A DNA stretch of 64,000 nt from Bolinopsis microptera (lineage: Eukaryota > Ctenophora > Tentaculata > Lobata > Bolinopsidae): contig NC_087076.1 of assembly GCF_026151205.1 (NCBI RefSeq), positions 12,447,675-12,511,674 of the forward strand, in the 5' to 3' direction. The translations under genes were made by a program, and so were the position numbers. The notes under the pieces were generated by a model. The model had not been told where the DNA came from. It made no database searches and saw only the letters and a program-made list of their open reading frames with translations. Below are positions 36,795 through 48,257 of this stretch, in pieces; the first letter of the stretch is position 1, and each line of letters starts with the position of its first letter.

Positions 36795-37766
36795 TTACTT
36801 CTTCTTCGCCTTCTTCTCTGTCTTTTTCTTCTCTGCTTCTTCCCGCCTCTTCTTCCTCTCTTCTCTGGCTAAAAAACGGATCTCTCGGTCTGCTCTGCAG
36901 AGATCCAGATTTATCCAGTATGATGACTCTTTCCAGCCCTTGCCATGGTTGGAATAATAGTTAACTGACTCCTGGTCAGCTGTCTGGATGATCAATGGCC
37001 GACAGGAGTCTGGCTTGTCTGAATCCACTTTACCTGCACGATGGCAACTGATAAAGTCACTTTTTTCAATCTTTAATGTCTCCTTGCAGAAATTCGAGTC
37101 CTCTTCCTGACGTAGCTTGGAGTTAGCTTTCTTGCTCTCTGGTACATTCAAAACACACAGATTGAGCTTCCTTAAATTCCGCTCATATGCATCAGTGTGC
37201 ATCTTTGTCTGAACTTTACTGACAACACTTTGTGAAGCTTGCTGTATGCTCATTTCTTCAATAACTTTCTTTTGACTATTTGCAGTCACATCTGCCCAGG
37301 ATTTGAAAGCCTGGTTCACTATTTTTGTTATTTCTTTTGGTTTTTCAGATGAATCATTAGAAGAACTGGTATGACTCACAGAATCTTCAACAATTCCTCT
37401 AATACACGGAGTTAGGGCCTCAAGTTCTTCTCTAATAACATTTCTCAGGGTCTTGGTTTCTTCACTGTCTGGATTTGTGGACTGGCTCCTCGTGCCCTTG
37501 ATGTGGGGGGAGATAAAGCAATTTTGGCAGCGCCAGTTAGTCAAGCGGTCACCTTCTTCCTGCGTTAATCCTGTAAGCCCAACACAGCAGTAGTGCCAGT
37601 ACATTTCGCAAGTTGCACATGCCAAAGAAAACTCCTCCTCAATATATTTTCTACATTCACAGCTGCGATCTTCTTCGTCGTCAATTTCACCATTATCTGT
37701 TGTCCCACCGATCTTTTCTGGACTTCTCTTGACATTTCTGGATCGTGTACTCTTTCCGCGTGTCAT
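36795..37766 (-). CDS. LINE ORF1 protein with PHD-like finger
   Basis: Intact 323-codon frame. A C4HC3-type zinc finger (CECRKYIEEEFSLACATC, then WHYCCVG, then WRCQNC; residues about 35-83) is followed by a coiled-coil-prone middle, a NLCVLNVPESKK segment like the RRM-type core of LINE ORF1 proteins, and a lysine-rich tail (KKTEKKAKKK). PHD-finger ORF1 proteins are typical of CR1-like elements; the role is RNA binding and particle formation during retrotransposition. Confidence 0.85.
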   Translation of the reverse strand: MTRGKSTRSRNVKRSPEKIGGTTDNGEIDDEEDRSCECRKYIEEEFSLACATCEMYWHYCCVGLTGLTQEEGDRLTNWRCQNCFISPHIKGTRSQSTNPDSEETKTLRNVIREELEALTPCIRGIVEDSVSHTSSSNDSSEKPKEITKIVNQAFKSWADVTANSQKKVIEEMSIQQASQSVVSKVQTKMHTDAYERNLRKLNLCVLNVPESKKANSKLRQEEDSNFCKETLKIEKSDFISCHRAGKVDSDKPDSCRPLIIQTADQESVNYYSNHGKGWKESSYWINLDLCRADREIRFLAREERKKRREEAEKKKTEKKAKKK

Positions 37767-37800
37767 ACCTCAAATTATTTGTTATATAGTAGTGTTGAAA

Positions 37801-39182
37801 GTATTAAAACTGATATAAATGGGTTAGATTTGAATTTGGAACCACAATGTCAAGGGTGATTTTTAAATGTTTCTCCCAATATTTGAGATAGGGAATATTT
37901 TTATTTTTTGAAGGGTTGTTTTTATAAAGGGTCATTGTGACAATTATGTGTATATTGTTTGGATAATTTTGATGTATAAAAAAAGGTAAATCAATTTTGA
38001 TCAAGCACAGTTGCTCGTTTTATAATCCCTTTGCTTTGCTACAACTATTATTTTTATTTTATGTCCTGGTTTCCTTTCCTTTGTCAACATTTTGAAAAGC
38101 GCTCATACTTCATCGGTATATGTAGTTTACAGTATAAACACAAACACTTTAATTTGAAGGAGGGTCCTTCCGTGACTCAGGATTTTTTGGCAAGGCCCCT
38201 TTTTATTTAATCCTTAATCTAAATGATTTTTAGATGGGGGGACCCTTCCGAATTGAAGACGACGAAACTACAATCGAGTTTGGATTAAACCTGAGCTTTT
38301 AGTCTATTTCAATGGGTGGCCAGTCTTTTCTTGGTCGAAACCTTTTCATTTTTTCCTTTTTAGCTTAAAAACTCCTCCTGTATGCCCAAAATTCATTTTC
38401 TTAACAGACAATACAATAACTCCGCTTGTATCCGCTTTTCCCATGATATCTAAACTTAAACAAATTTACAATGCTTCCGTGACTTACATTAATTCCATAT
38501 CTGGTTGGTAAAGACTCTTTTCTCGTAGGCACTTCAGATCGGTTATTACAAGCACTAGATCTCCCAAATCTGACTACTTCCAAGAGAACAACAATTTCAA
38601 GAAAGGTGGATTCCGTTAATGTACCATTCGACTTGTGATACTTGATACCATGATACTGTGAGCATTCAATTCGTATGCAATAGTCTATTTACAGGGGTCG
38701 CATTTATAAGAGAATCTCTTCCCACTGTTCGAGTTAAGCCAAATCCTCTCTAATATTCTCAACATTATCAACATTAACAATATGTTTCCTTGGATGGGAA
38801 CAGTGGCAGAAAAATCCCATGAACCGACATTTAGCAACGCAAAAAAAGAAGGAATCTCTACAATTATGCCATATCTTACATTACTAAAATAACACAGCTT
38901 CTGCCTTTGAAAAATTGCGGTGGCTTAAGATTGAAGAGGATGTACTTACATTTTACTTGATATCTATATTTCTCCTTTTGTTCTATTACAATACATCAGA
39001 ATATACTATGATTGTTTCCATTATTTATTAAGTAGCGCAACGGCCTCCCTATTACTAGAGGGATCAAGGAGATTTTGTTTTAAAAGCTTTCAAATATCTG
39101 CTACTTTCTAGCACATGAAGTGTTGATTGTGCTTAATCTGTACTGACAAGTTTTTAACATTAACTTGCTACTAATCTCAGGA
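37801..39182. other. Divergent intergenic region
   Basis: Lies between the LINE and the first plus-strand gene of the right-hand block. No coding sequence recognised. It must hold the promoter of the zinc-finger gene at 39183, but no core motif can be assigned. Confidence 0.5.
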
Positions 39183-41130
39183 ATGGAGCCTAGTAATTTA
39201 CAAGACTTACAAGACTTAATCATATCCACGGAATGTCCTGATCCAGAAGATAAAGCTTGGTCCATCCCGGTGCAAATATTGATAGATCAATATGAATCAA
39301 CGAAGTACAATGATGCTCTTTGTTTAGGTAAATTTGTCTCTATATAATCAGAAAAATATAAATACGTGTTAAAAGCCAAAGATTAGAATGGATCCAGCAG
39401 GGATTAAAAAATTTGGCCTAGACAAAACAAAACAAAAGGGTCTTGATGAATTTGTTTTGATCCTCAAAGACTATAGCCAAGATTGAATGACACTGGGTGA
39501 TGTTCTAAATTACTAAATGTCCTCAATTTGGACAGCATAGTATATTTTTTAAGCTGCTGTACTTTTGACACTCTTACATTTATTAATATCATTTAGAGTT
39601 CATTTATAGCTTATTGAAATGCATTTCATGGATTCGAGATTATCATTTCTGTTACTATTGATACAAAATCATGTTAATTTTCAGGGAATTTCTCATTTGT
39701 GTTGCAGTCTGAAGAAGTACCCACTCCCAGTCAACCATCCACATCTGTGATCAAACCTAAACGCAAAGATGCTAGAAAATCAAAAGTACATAAGTCACGT
39801 GGAACATCAACATTCCATTTCTGCGAAAAATGCACTAAGGAATTTGGGTCTAAAACATTGTTCATTAGACATCTGAAGTCACACTCAGGTTTGTCTGTAC
39901 CTTGATTCTATTCATTTATTGCTCTAGTAGTTCTTTTTTCTTTTAGTTGCAGCTGTGCACCAAACACTGCAATGACTAAACAGAAATTTTGATAGTTCAA
40001 TGTGATCACATTGTTTTAAAATTAAAAGTGATGTTAATTTGTGTCAATTACAATATCAGTTAATGACAATATAATGTTTACTTTACAGATGAGCAGCCGT
40101 ATCAATGCCATCTATGTAGCAAATCGTTCAAACACTCCTGGTTGAAAGATAAGCATATAAAACTAAATCATGCTGCTATGTTTGGCAATTTGCAAGTCAC
40201 TAATGACAACAGTAAAGGAGGGAACATTCATATATGCAAGATATGCCATAAAACGTTTCCTTATTGGAACACCTATCTTGATCACGTCAAGGCCCATAAA
40301 GGTATACTATGAACAAAAATGCATTATTTTAACATTGTTATGAAATTAACTATAATTTAGATTGTTACACTCTCAGCACAAACCAAGTTTACTGATATTT
40401 TTAATGATTCTTGCAAGTATCTAGTAAGTAAGCACAAATCACTGGAATTATAATCAAACTGTATCAGAAAGTTATGTTATAAATTAATATTGTCAGGTGT
40501 AAAGGACCTAACGTGTTCAAAGGACAACTGTACAAAATCATTCAGAACCGTCAGTCAATTAAATGATCACATTAGGGGACATGAAAATGGTTTTGGATGT
40601 CGATTTTGTAACAAATCCTACAAAAGCAGAAGTGCCTTGAAATCGCATGAGCAAAAACACACAGAGGAAACTATTGAGAACAAGTGCACTATTTGTGCAA
40701 AGGAATACAATTCTAAAAATGCACTAAAGATGCATGAACGAAGTCATTCAAACCAAATATCGAGCCATAAAATGGCTAGTTCACACAGTAAGATATCTCC
40801 ACTCAATGTACCTGCTCAAAAGTCAACCGAAAGCAGCAACCAAAGTGCCATCTATTATGAAGAGGTGATGTAATTAGTAGTTTCTTTATTATTATAGTAT
40901 ATTAATTACATTTCAAAATGTCTGAACTCTTGTCGTGTGGTTCCCCTCTTACGCATTTAAAAATAAATTATTCTTTTCAGGTTGACAATCAAAGATGGTT
41001 CAGATGTAAATTATGTCCAAATATACGATCAGCTGATATTTCCACTATAATGTCTCATGTTTGCTTGACACATTCATTGGACACAGTTTCTAAAAAAGTT
41101 ATCACCAAAGACAACAAATATATAGTGTGA
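39183..41130 (+). CDS. Seven-finger C2H2 zinc-finger protein
   Basis: Five exons: 39183-39327, 39685-39888, 40089-40301, 40497-40864, 40981-41130; phases 1,1,1,0 agree, giving about 359 residues. After a non-finger N-terminus and a basic KPKRKDARKSK stretch (likely nuclear signal) come seven C2H2-type fingers: FHFCEKC..HLKSH, YQCHLC..HIKLNH, HICKIC..HVKAH, LTCSKDNC..HIRGH, FGCRFC..HEQKH, NKCTIC..HERSH and a last divergent FRCKLC..HVCLTH. Linkers are not the TGEKP type, so targets cannot be guessed. Probably a nuclear DNA-binding regulator; no ortholog recognised. The ATG is 2 bases after AATCTCAG. Only 288 bp separates it from the next gene. Confidence 0.88.
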
Positions 41131-41418
41131 TGATGATAACCTTACAACGTAAATGGGAATTTTACCTGATTCTTTTTACCTGATTCTTTTTATACTGTGC
41201 ATAAAACTTCAGTTGCTTTTAAATATTAATAAGAGTCATAATTGTTAAACATAAGGCCTTAATTTTTATCTTGAAAATTTGTATGTTTAATGCATATTTT
41301 GATCTAGTGTTTGGAGTTTTATTTATTCAATAACTAGAAGAAGACATTTTTGCCTTTTCAGTAAATATAATGCATGCTATTGTTTTGACATGACACTGTA
41401 CTGTGGAGTTTTGTTAGG

Positions 41419-42687
41419 ATGTCAGTGGGCCGATTGATAGCATCCAGAACGGCCATGTTCTGCTGTGACATGCAGGACAAGTTCAGACCTTCCATCAGAC
41501 ACTTCCCAGCTATTCTGTCCAATGCCAACAGAATGTTACAAAGTGCAAAACTTCTTGACATTCCCCTGGTAGTTACAGAACAGTACCCTAAAGGTGAAGT
41601 GGGTAATATTACCGAGTTTGGCAGTTTTAAGGCTGAACTAATTAATAAACAAAAACAATTAACTTATAATCGTTTTCAATTTCAAAATATGTGATTGATT
41701 TAATCCGCAATTAATTCCTGAATCATGGAGCAGTAGCAGCTACCTCGAATAAAAGCTTCTTTTTGTCAGGTTTGGGAAGCACCTGTTCTGAGCTGGATAT
41801 AGACCACTGCTCTATCAACTGCCCCAAAACAAAATTCAGCATGATGATTCCGGAAGTTAAATCTTATCTTGAAGAAAAAAAGACCCGAAAATCAATTGTT
41901 CTTTTTGGTATAGAGGTATGTAATAATCTACAACTGTATTTATTAACAGATTGCCACTCAGACTTTGAATATATAATAATGATCTGTGCCTACAATTGAT
42001 CTTATAATTACTGTAGCGACAAGCGTTGATAACGATCATAAAATTCTCTGATAGGCTCACGTGTGTATACAACAAACAGCTATTGATCTGATATCGCTCG
42101 GTTATGAAGTTCATGTTATCGTGGATGCTACTTCCTCAAGAACTGACACCGACAGAGTCTTTGCTTTTCAGGTTTGCAATTTTAAAATCATATAAGTACT
42201 TTTGGTTCTTAAATTTGTTACTAGTATATTCATATATTAAGTATCTAGTTTTTGGATTATATCGCAAAGCCATCCGCTTTGACATCGGCAATCTTTATTT
42301 GCTTGTTTGATTGTTGATATAAGCGGGATAAAAATACTTTATTTCATTTCATTTCATATTCTTATGATTTTATCCATTATATAATATAGATTGTTATATA
42401 GATTACAGATGCTTATAGTAGTGTTGTAAATTTGATCACATGTACATTTTACAATATTATTAACTCTATTTTTCTAGAGTTGCCTTCAACACATTCCAGA
42501 AAAACTAACATATTTATAAATATTGTTCTCACAGAGAATGAGGCAAGCAGGGGTGTTCCTAACTACAAGTGAGAGCATGATCCTAACTTTAGCGGGAGGT
42601 TCAGACCACCCCCAGTTCAAACAGTTGCAGAAAATCATCACAACTGAGGCGGAGGACACAAAGTTACTCACCTTTCCAATGCTTTGA
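41419..42687 (+). CDS. Isochorismatase domain-containing protein
   Basis: Cysteine-hydrolase fold protein of the ISOC1/ISOC2 group. Exons 41419-41593, 41770-41915, 42055-42171, 42535-42687; 196 residues. The triad is visible: Asp17 in [10 protein letters not shown], Lys78 in CPKTKFSM, and nucleophile Cys111 in [12 protein letters not shown]. The segments [15 protein letters not shown] and [11 protein letters not shown] follow the ISOC order. Animal ISOC proteins occur in mitochondria, peroxisomes or cytosol and their natural substrate is not settled; isochorismate itself is not an animal metabolite. The start follows TTTTGTTAG by one base. A plain read of exon 1 would run into the intron (GEVGNITEF), so the donor at 41594 was set by homology and phase. 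Confidence 0.93.
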
Positions 42688-43150
42688 AATCGATGATCTA
42701 TAAACTAAAAAAATACTAACAATTAAAGTAGTGGCTTTGTTTTTTACTTTGTACTCTTGTACAATGTACAATGTACATGTACAGTGTACAGTTTACGGCA
42801 AGCAATGCCAAGCTCAGTTAGAGTCTAGCTCAAAATTTGGGGCTAAGGACGAGCATGATACATTTTTAAAAATAATTTCGTGTTGCTGTTTTTTCAGAAT
42901 TTGCATGGATTTGGGTTAAACAAAGTTTGAAATGTTACAATATCTCATTTATAATTTCTAAGTTCTGCTGTTTTGGAATTAAAGTATACTGTTTACAAAA
43001 CAAGATCTGATTACACTTTGATAGTGAATTTTTTCTATTTCTCGTAATATTTTTATCTTTCTTCAAATCAAAGAGGATTCAGAAAAAAGGCACGCTCATA
43101 TTGAATTCCTTACGAAATATCATAACATTATCATTAACTGATCTGTAGCA

Positions 43151-45030
43151 ATGAAGATAGGCATCCTCGGAGGAACCGGGTTAGACGATCCCGACATACT
43201 ACTCACTAGATCAGAACTTGTCTTTGATAAAAGTGCTACAAGAACAGCTGCTAATGGACTACCAGCGGACTATGGGGAGCCCCTAGACAACCTGGTCTCT
43301 GGTACTAGGATATTATCTTTACTTTACTTATAAAAAGCTTGTCAGGATCAGCTCACTGATTCCAGGTTGGTCAAACAACCTCCACCCTTGACTTTTAGAA
43401 TGCAGACTTCTAGAATGCCCTGCGATAAATAATTTAGATCAGTGCTGGCAGTTCCTCTGGATCCATCTTTCTTACATAAAATCAGCCTTTTTAAATTGTT
43501 GATTTTAAGTTCATAACAAAACTTTTATTTTGAAGGAGTTATAGAAGGAGTTGAGTGTGTAATTCTAGCGAGACATGGCCGACAACATCAATGGAATCCT
43601 AGTAATGTCAACTACAGAGCAAACTTTCTAGCTCTTAAACAAGCAGGTTTGTTCTACAGATTTGTAAATTTTTGTTTCCATTCTCACAGTCTTGTTTACT
43701 TGTATGTACTCTGTTTAGAATTCGGTTGAAAAAGTTCAATATCAGGGATAAATCATTAAACCTTGACATCTCGATTCAGTGTCTCACAATATCATATTAT
43801 GGTAGAAGTGGTGTAATATATCTTGTCTCCCCAGGCTGTGACTTAGTGATAGCTACTCACAGTGTAGGTTCGCTGGTTGAAGAATATAAACCTAGAGATT
43901 TCATTCTGCTCGACCAGGTCATTGACAGGACACAGAAGAGAAACTTGACGTATTATGACAACAAGGATACAAGTTTTAAGGGCGTGTACCATGCTTCCTT
44001 TGGAGACCCTTACGATACCAAACTTAGACAGGTTTGTCTCCGAATTTTCTTTAGACTCTAAGTTGACATAGCTATGTTAACATTAGTCTTGTGAAACTAT
44101 TGCGTACCCACCTAGATCAGATGAAGTCTGAAACGAGTTTCATCTCTTTTCTCCATGATCACTCGTGAAACTATTATAATACCTTAAAAACTTGACATGT
44201 TTTAACCGTTTTAGGAAGTTAGGTAATTATGAATACCAAAATACAATGCTTTATTAAAGTTTCAACTGTTAAGCTCATGGTTTGTGATGATGACAAAGAA
44301 ATTCAATAGGTTATAATAGATTCGAGTGAAGAGCTAGGGTTTCCTCTTCACCAAACTGGAACGTGTGTAGCTATTGAAGGACCCAGATTCTCTTCTAGAG
44401 CTGAGGTTAGATTAATTCTTTATTTGTTCATCAATGTTTTGTTCAGTTTGCCAGAGTACCATGACCATAGATTTTACTTCATAATTTGAGGTGGCAAAAG
44501 TTTGATATCATATCAGAGATGAATTGGGATTTATATCACAAATTGATTAAGAGTTTTATTGATGCCTCTCTTTTAGAGTCTGATGTTCAAGCAGTGGGGA
44601 GCAAATCTAGTGGGGATGACACAAGTCCCTGAAGCTCAGCTGGCAAAGGAGCTGAACTTGCCTTTTGTTGCTATCGCCATGGTTACAGATTACGATGCCT
44701 GGAAACAAGATGCCAAACCTGTTACTGTTGAAGAAATTGTCAAGGTTTTTTGTCACTCGTTTTTGTTTTATTGTAATGCACGTTAGTGTCTTAAGTCTTA
44801 AGGTTTGTTACGGTTGCGGAAGTGACTTTGAACAAATCGACTTGCTCCAATGCCGTAAAATAACACCATTTAACAGTTGTACTGTAACTTTGCAGACGCT
44901 GAGGAGTAACGGTGACAAGATGATAAAGTTTCTGAAGCGGATAATACCCATGATAGCTGCTTCTAACGATTGGAAAGTAGAAACCAAAGCTGACGAGGGA
45001 TTGATCACACGCCCTTTGCCAACTGAATAA
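43151..45030 (+). CDS. MTAP: S-methyl-5'-thioadenosine phosphorylase
   Basis: Converts methylthioadenosine and phosphate to adenine and 5-methylthioribose-1-phosphate, in polyamine/methionine salvage. Exons 43151-43301, 43536-43646, 43835-44031, 44310-44405, 44577-44744, 44896-45030; 285 residues (human 283). Landmarks: [13 protein letters not shown] (phosphate loop), [62 protein letters not shown] and VTDYDAW. The residues of the Thr/Ser-rich ATHSVGSL loop replace the usual TTACGSL, a notable change in the substrate-side turn. The ATG follows TCTGTAG by 2 bases; the gene begins 463 bp after the ISOC stop. Confidence 0.96.
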
Positions 45031-45374
45031 TAACCTTTTTGAGGAAAATTAATTTATTAGAATTTTGATTTTGAACCTAAATTGATTGACGACCTTTATT
45101 TTAAGAGGTTTTTATTATTTTTTAAGTTATTGATTTATTAATATGAATTTTGGCGCTGTGGGTATAGTATAGTAGTTTTCCAACGTTTACACCAGTAAAA
45201 TACTTCTAATTTTATATTCGAACTCGTTTCTGTGTTTTATCCATTCACACATCATCACAGCTCAAGGCGAAGATCGTCAAACTCAGTTTCATCAACATTA
45301 CATTTTAATATCATAAACATATCTAATCCCACAAGATATGCTATTGAAAAACAAACATACATACTTCTTAGTAC

Positions 45375-45480
45375 TTACCCCTCTACTTACCCTCACTTAC
45401 CCTCACCCCACTACTTACCCTCACTTACCCTCACTTACCCCACTACTTACCCTCACTTACCCCACTATTTACCCCTACTC
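45375..45480. repeat. Short tandem repeat of CTTACCCTCA / CTTACCCCACTA
   Basis: About ten alternating copies of CTTACCCTCA and ACTTACCCCACTA between MTAP and TMEM267. It is followed by two copies of a CTCTCTGTAGAACATGATATT segment (45478 and 45556). Confidence 0.85.
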
Positions 45481-45593
45481 TCTGTAGAACATGATATTGT
45501 ACAACATCTGATCCCACAAGTTATTGACAAACACCGCATACTGTTTACTTAACCTCACTCTCTACAGAACATGATATTGTGAGTATTACGGTG

Positions 45594-47524
45594 ATGTACC
45601 TCAAGATTTTATCTATTGGTATACTGGTAACATCGTGTTATTACGGGGACTTACTGCTAAACCTCAACTCAAGTCATGTAAGTAAGTTTAAGTACATGTA
45701 AGTCGTGTTAGTAAGTGTAAGTAATGTAAGTAATTTTATGTTAGTTTAAGTACATGTAAGTCATGTAAGTAAGAGATTTAGGGAAGCACCACAGATTCTT
45801 ATATAATTTTAAATGTATCAAGATTTGCTTGAGGAGATAGCAATTGTAAGTCGTTTAGTGTCTAGATTCTATTTTTGGAGAGGACGGTAGAGAGGGCCCT
45901 AGATATTGATCACGTGATCTTGGAATCATTGACTGGGTGGCAGCTATTAGTACGAGTGTTTGGTGACAACATGTTGTTAGTGCAGTGGGCACCTTGACAT
46001 TAATACTTGAATAGTTATTAGTTTTAATAATTAAGAATAATAAATATGTAAGACGTAAGTGATAGTTAGTGTGCGTGTTCTGCAAATATAATAAATTCTT
46101 GCAAAAATGAATATATTTGCAAAAACTTCGGTTTCCAGTAAGTTTCAATAAAGTATATTGCAGCTAACTTGACAGGCTGCTTGTTTGTCAGTATGTTATA
46201 TAGTCTCTCTATTTTTCAGGGGGTGTTACTCCGGGCCATCACAGACAACCTTGTACATGGCTCTCTGGCGGTTATCATCTGGTTGCTAGGATACATGAGT
46301 CACGTGGAGTGTTGCCATAACGATGCTAAGTCACGTGACAATGTGGGTAACGGCCTGGCAAAACACACGGTTGTTATTCTGCAGAGTGTTGCGTGTGGGA
46401 TCGTGTGCTGTGCCGTGGATTTGGACCATTTTATCGCTGCTGGCTCACTAAATCTTCAGGTACAGCCTGATCTTAATCAAATGTAGATTTTTCTAGTTCA
46501 TTTTATATTTTACTAGCTTACTCTAGCTCTGACCATTACAAAAACCTCTGCTGTCATGAAATTCTCCACACACGATTAGTTAATTAGTATTAGTAATGAG
46601 ACAATCAATTATTGATAACAACATTACCAAGAAGTCCTAACCCCGACAGGACGCGCTGCACGCGCCATACCGTGGAGTACTGCACAACAGTGTCCTCCTG
46701 ATAGCACTACTAATGTGTTACTACTACAAACCTAGATCTAGTCTGGTTCTTCTTTCAGTCGCCATATCTTCTCATCAGGTACTTCATAAATAATAGAAAA
46801 ATGTTATTTCAAATCTGGACACGAGTCTTGAAACACCCTGTAGCTGTATTTGGTGTGGTCTAGGGAGTGTTTACCAGGATTATTGTGGCAACTTTGATAA
46901 TTGGGTAGAAAAAACCTTAACCTGTACCTGGTTACCTTGTTGAATGTTGCCTGCATGTAAGAGCAATTCTAACTCTGCACAAAATATTATGTTATCAGCA
47001 CACTAGACTTTTCTCAAGGCATGTTTTGTTAACTGGGCCCAAGCTAACTGTTTCACTACCGATATAATATGTAGTGTTGATCAGAGTTGCCTTTTAAATA
47101 TAATATGTGACACAAATCTATGAAATGGAGCTGATAACCTCTAATACGGGGAGCAGAACCTTTGCTTCTAACTAGACAAAACCTTTATAAAGATAGCAAA
47201 CTTGGTTATGTGTACAACTTTTAACTAAATCTGGAATGATGATGCTAAACCATTGAGCCCAAGCCTGCTCCATTGTGAGTCGTAAACAGGTCCTAATTTG
47301 TTTTGGCAAAATTCCAATTGTCATAAAAAGTATTTGACCAGACTTTCGTTTAGTTACGGGATGGTATAAGACGAGGTTTATCCTTCTCCCCTCTCTACTC
47401 CTCCCCGCCTCTTCCCTACAAGCTCTACCTCTTCCTCATGTGCGCTGTGATGCTGTCATTCAGACACTTCCTTCCTACTTCCAACCGGACTATCCACAAA
47501 CATCCTGCTTTCAAAAATGTTTGA
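45594..47524 (+). CDS. TMEM267: Transmembrane protein 267 homolog
   Basis: Small multi-pass membrane protein of unknown function. Exons 45594-45677, 46220-46459, 46650-46778, 47354-47524, all phase 0; 207 residues (human 215). Diagnostic pieces: LRAITDNLVHG (human LRALSDNAVHC), VDLDHFIAAGSLNLQ (VDVDHFFLAGSMSLK), APYRGVLHNSV and SSHQLRDGIRRGLSFSPL (TSHHIRDGIRHGLWICPF). The DxDH and H...RDG motifs resemble metal-dependent membrane hydrolases of the LexA-binding/YdjM-like group, but that link is inference. Exon 1 is the weakest call; its ATG lies 26 bases after CTCTACAG, with another ATG in between. Intron 1 holds AAGTAAGT-type repeats (45665-45775). Confidence 0.9.
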
Positions 47525-47923
47525 TTAATTTAAAGGTAATTCGATAATTAGCATGTTAGTTAGATTTCAGAAATTTGGTTCAAGCACTTCGTGGTGTTTG
47601 ACGGTAGACATCACGGGCCGTGATATGGTTTGAAATTTTGTTGGGTGACTGAAACTTTTCGGTTGAGAATGTCAGACGTTTTCGGTGAAATTATGTTATA
47701 TTTTTGGATGAGCCATTTTCTATTGTTTATATTTTTTGTAACCGATGTTATTTGTTTAAATGTTGCGATGATAATTTTTAATGCTAAACTTGTTATGTTA
47801 TTATTTGGGTCCGGGCTTCGACAATTATAAAAATGTACTGCCATTAAATTTGTTTTAAATTAAAAAGATGCCCGACTTTTTCATTGTTTTCGTACACTTG
47901 AAATTAAAAACATTGCCTGTCAG
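47525..47923. other. Intergenic after TMEM267
   Basis: No gene or motif supported beyond the TMEM267 3' UTR, which must lie here. Confidence 0.5.
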
Positions 47924-48257
47924 ATATCTCATTAATTAGTTTATATATCTCATTAATTAGTTAATATATCGGGGGGGGGGGGGGTGTCACGTCCGTCTAT
48001 GTCCGCTTGTCTCATAGAATCCAAAAAGGACAGGACATAGGCGGACATAGGCGGACATAGACGGACATAGGCGGACATAGACGGACATAAGCGGACATTA
48101 ATGGACACCTAAATTGCTAAATAAAATGTTCAATTTTTGCTGTTAAATAGGGGATCATGTTTTTTGTCCGTTCGGTACCCTATATTTTCAAAACGGACAA
48201 AAAATAGAGCGGACAAAAATGGACAAAAACGGACAAAAATGGAAATAACATTTAGAT

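Larger units (their letters stand above)
33230..37800 (-). mobile_element. CR1/Jockey-clade non-LTR retrotransposon, inactive
   Basis: A nearly full-length two-ORF LINE on the minus strand: ORF1 with a PHD-like zinc finger (36795-37766), then ORF2 with APE endonuclease and reverse transcriptase (33417-36765). It ends without poly-A in AT-rich sequence and a TTAC microsatellite, as CR1-like elements do. No LTRs. Broken in ORF2 (see that entry). Outer limits are approximate and no target duplication was found. Confidence 0.88.
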
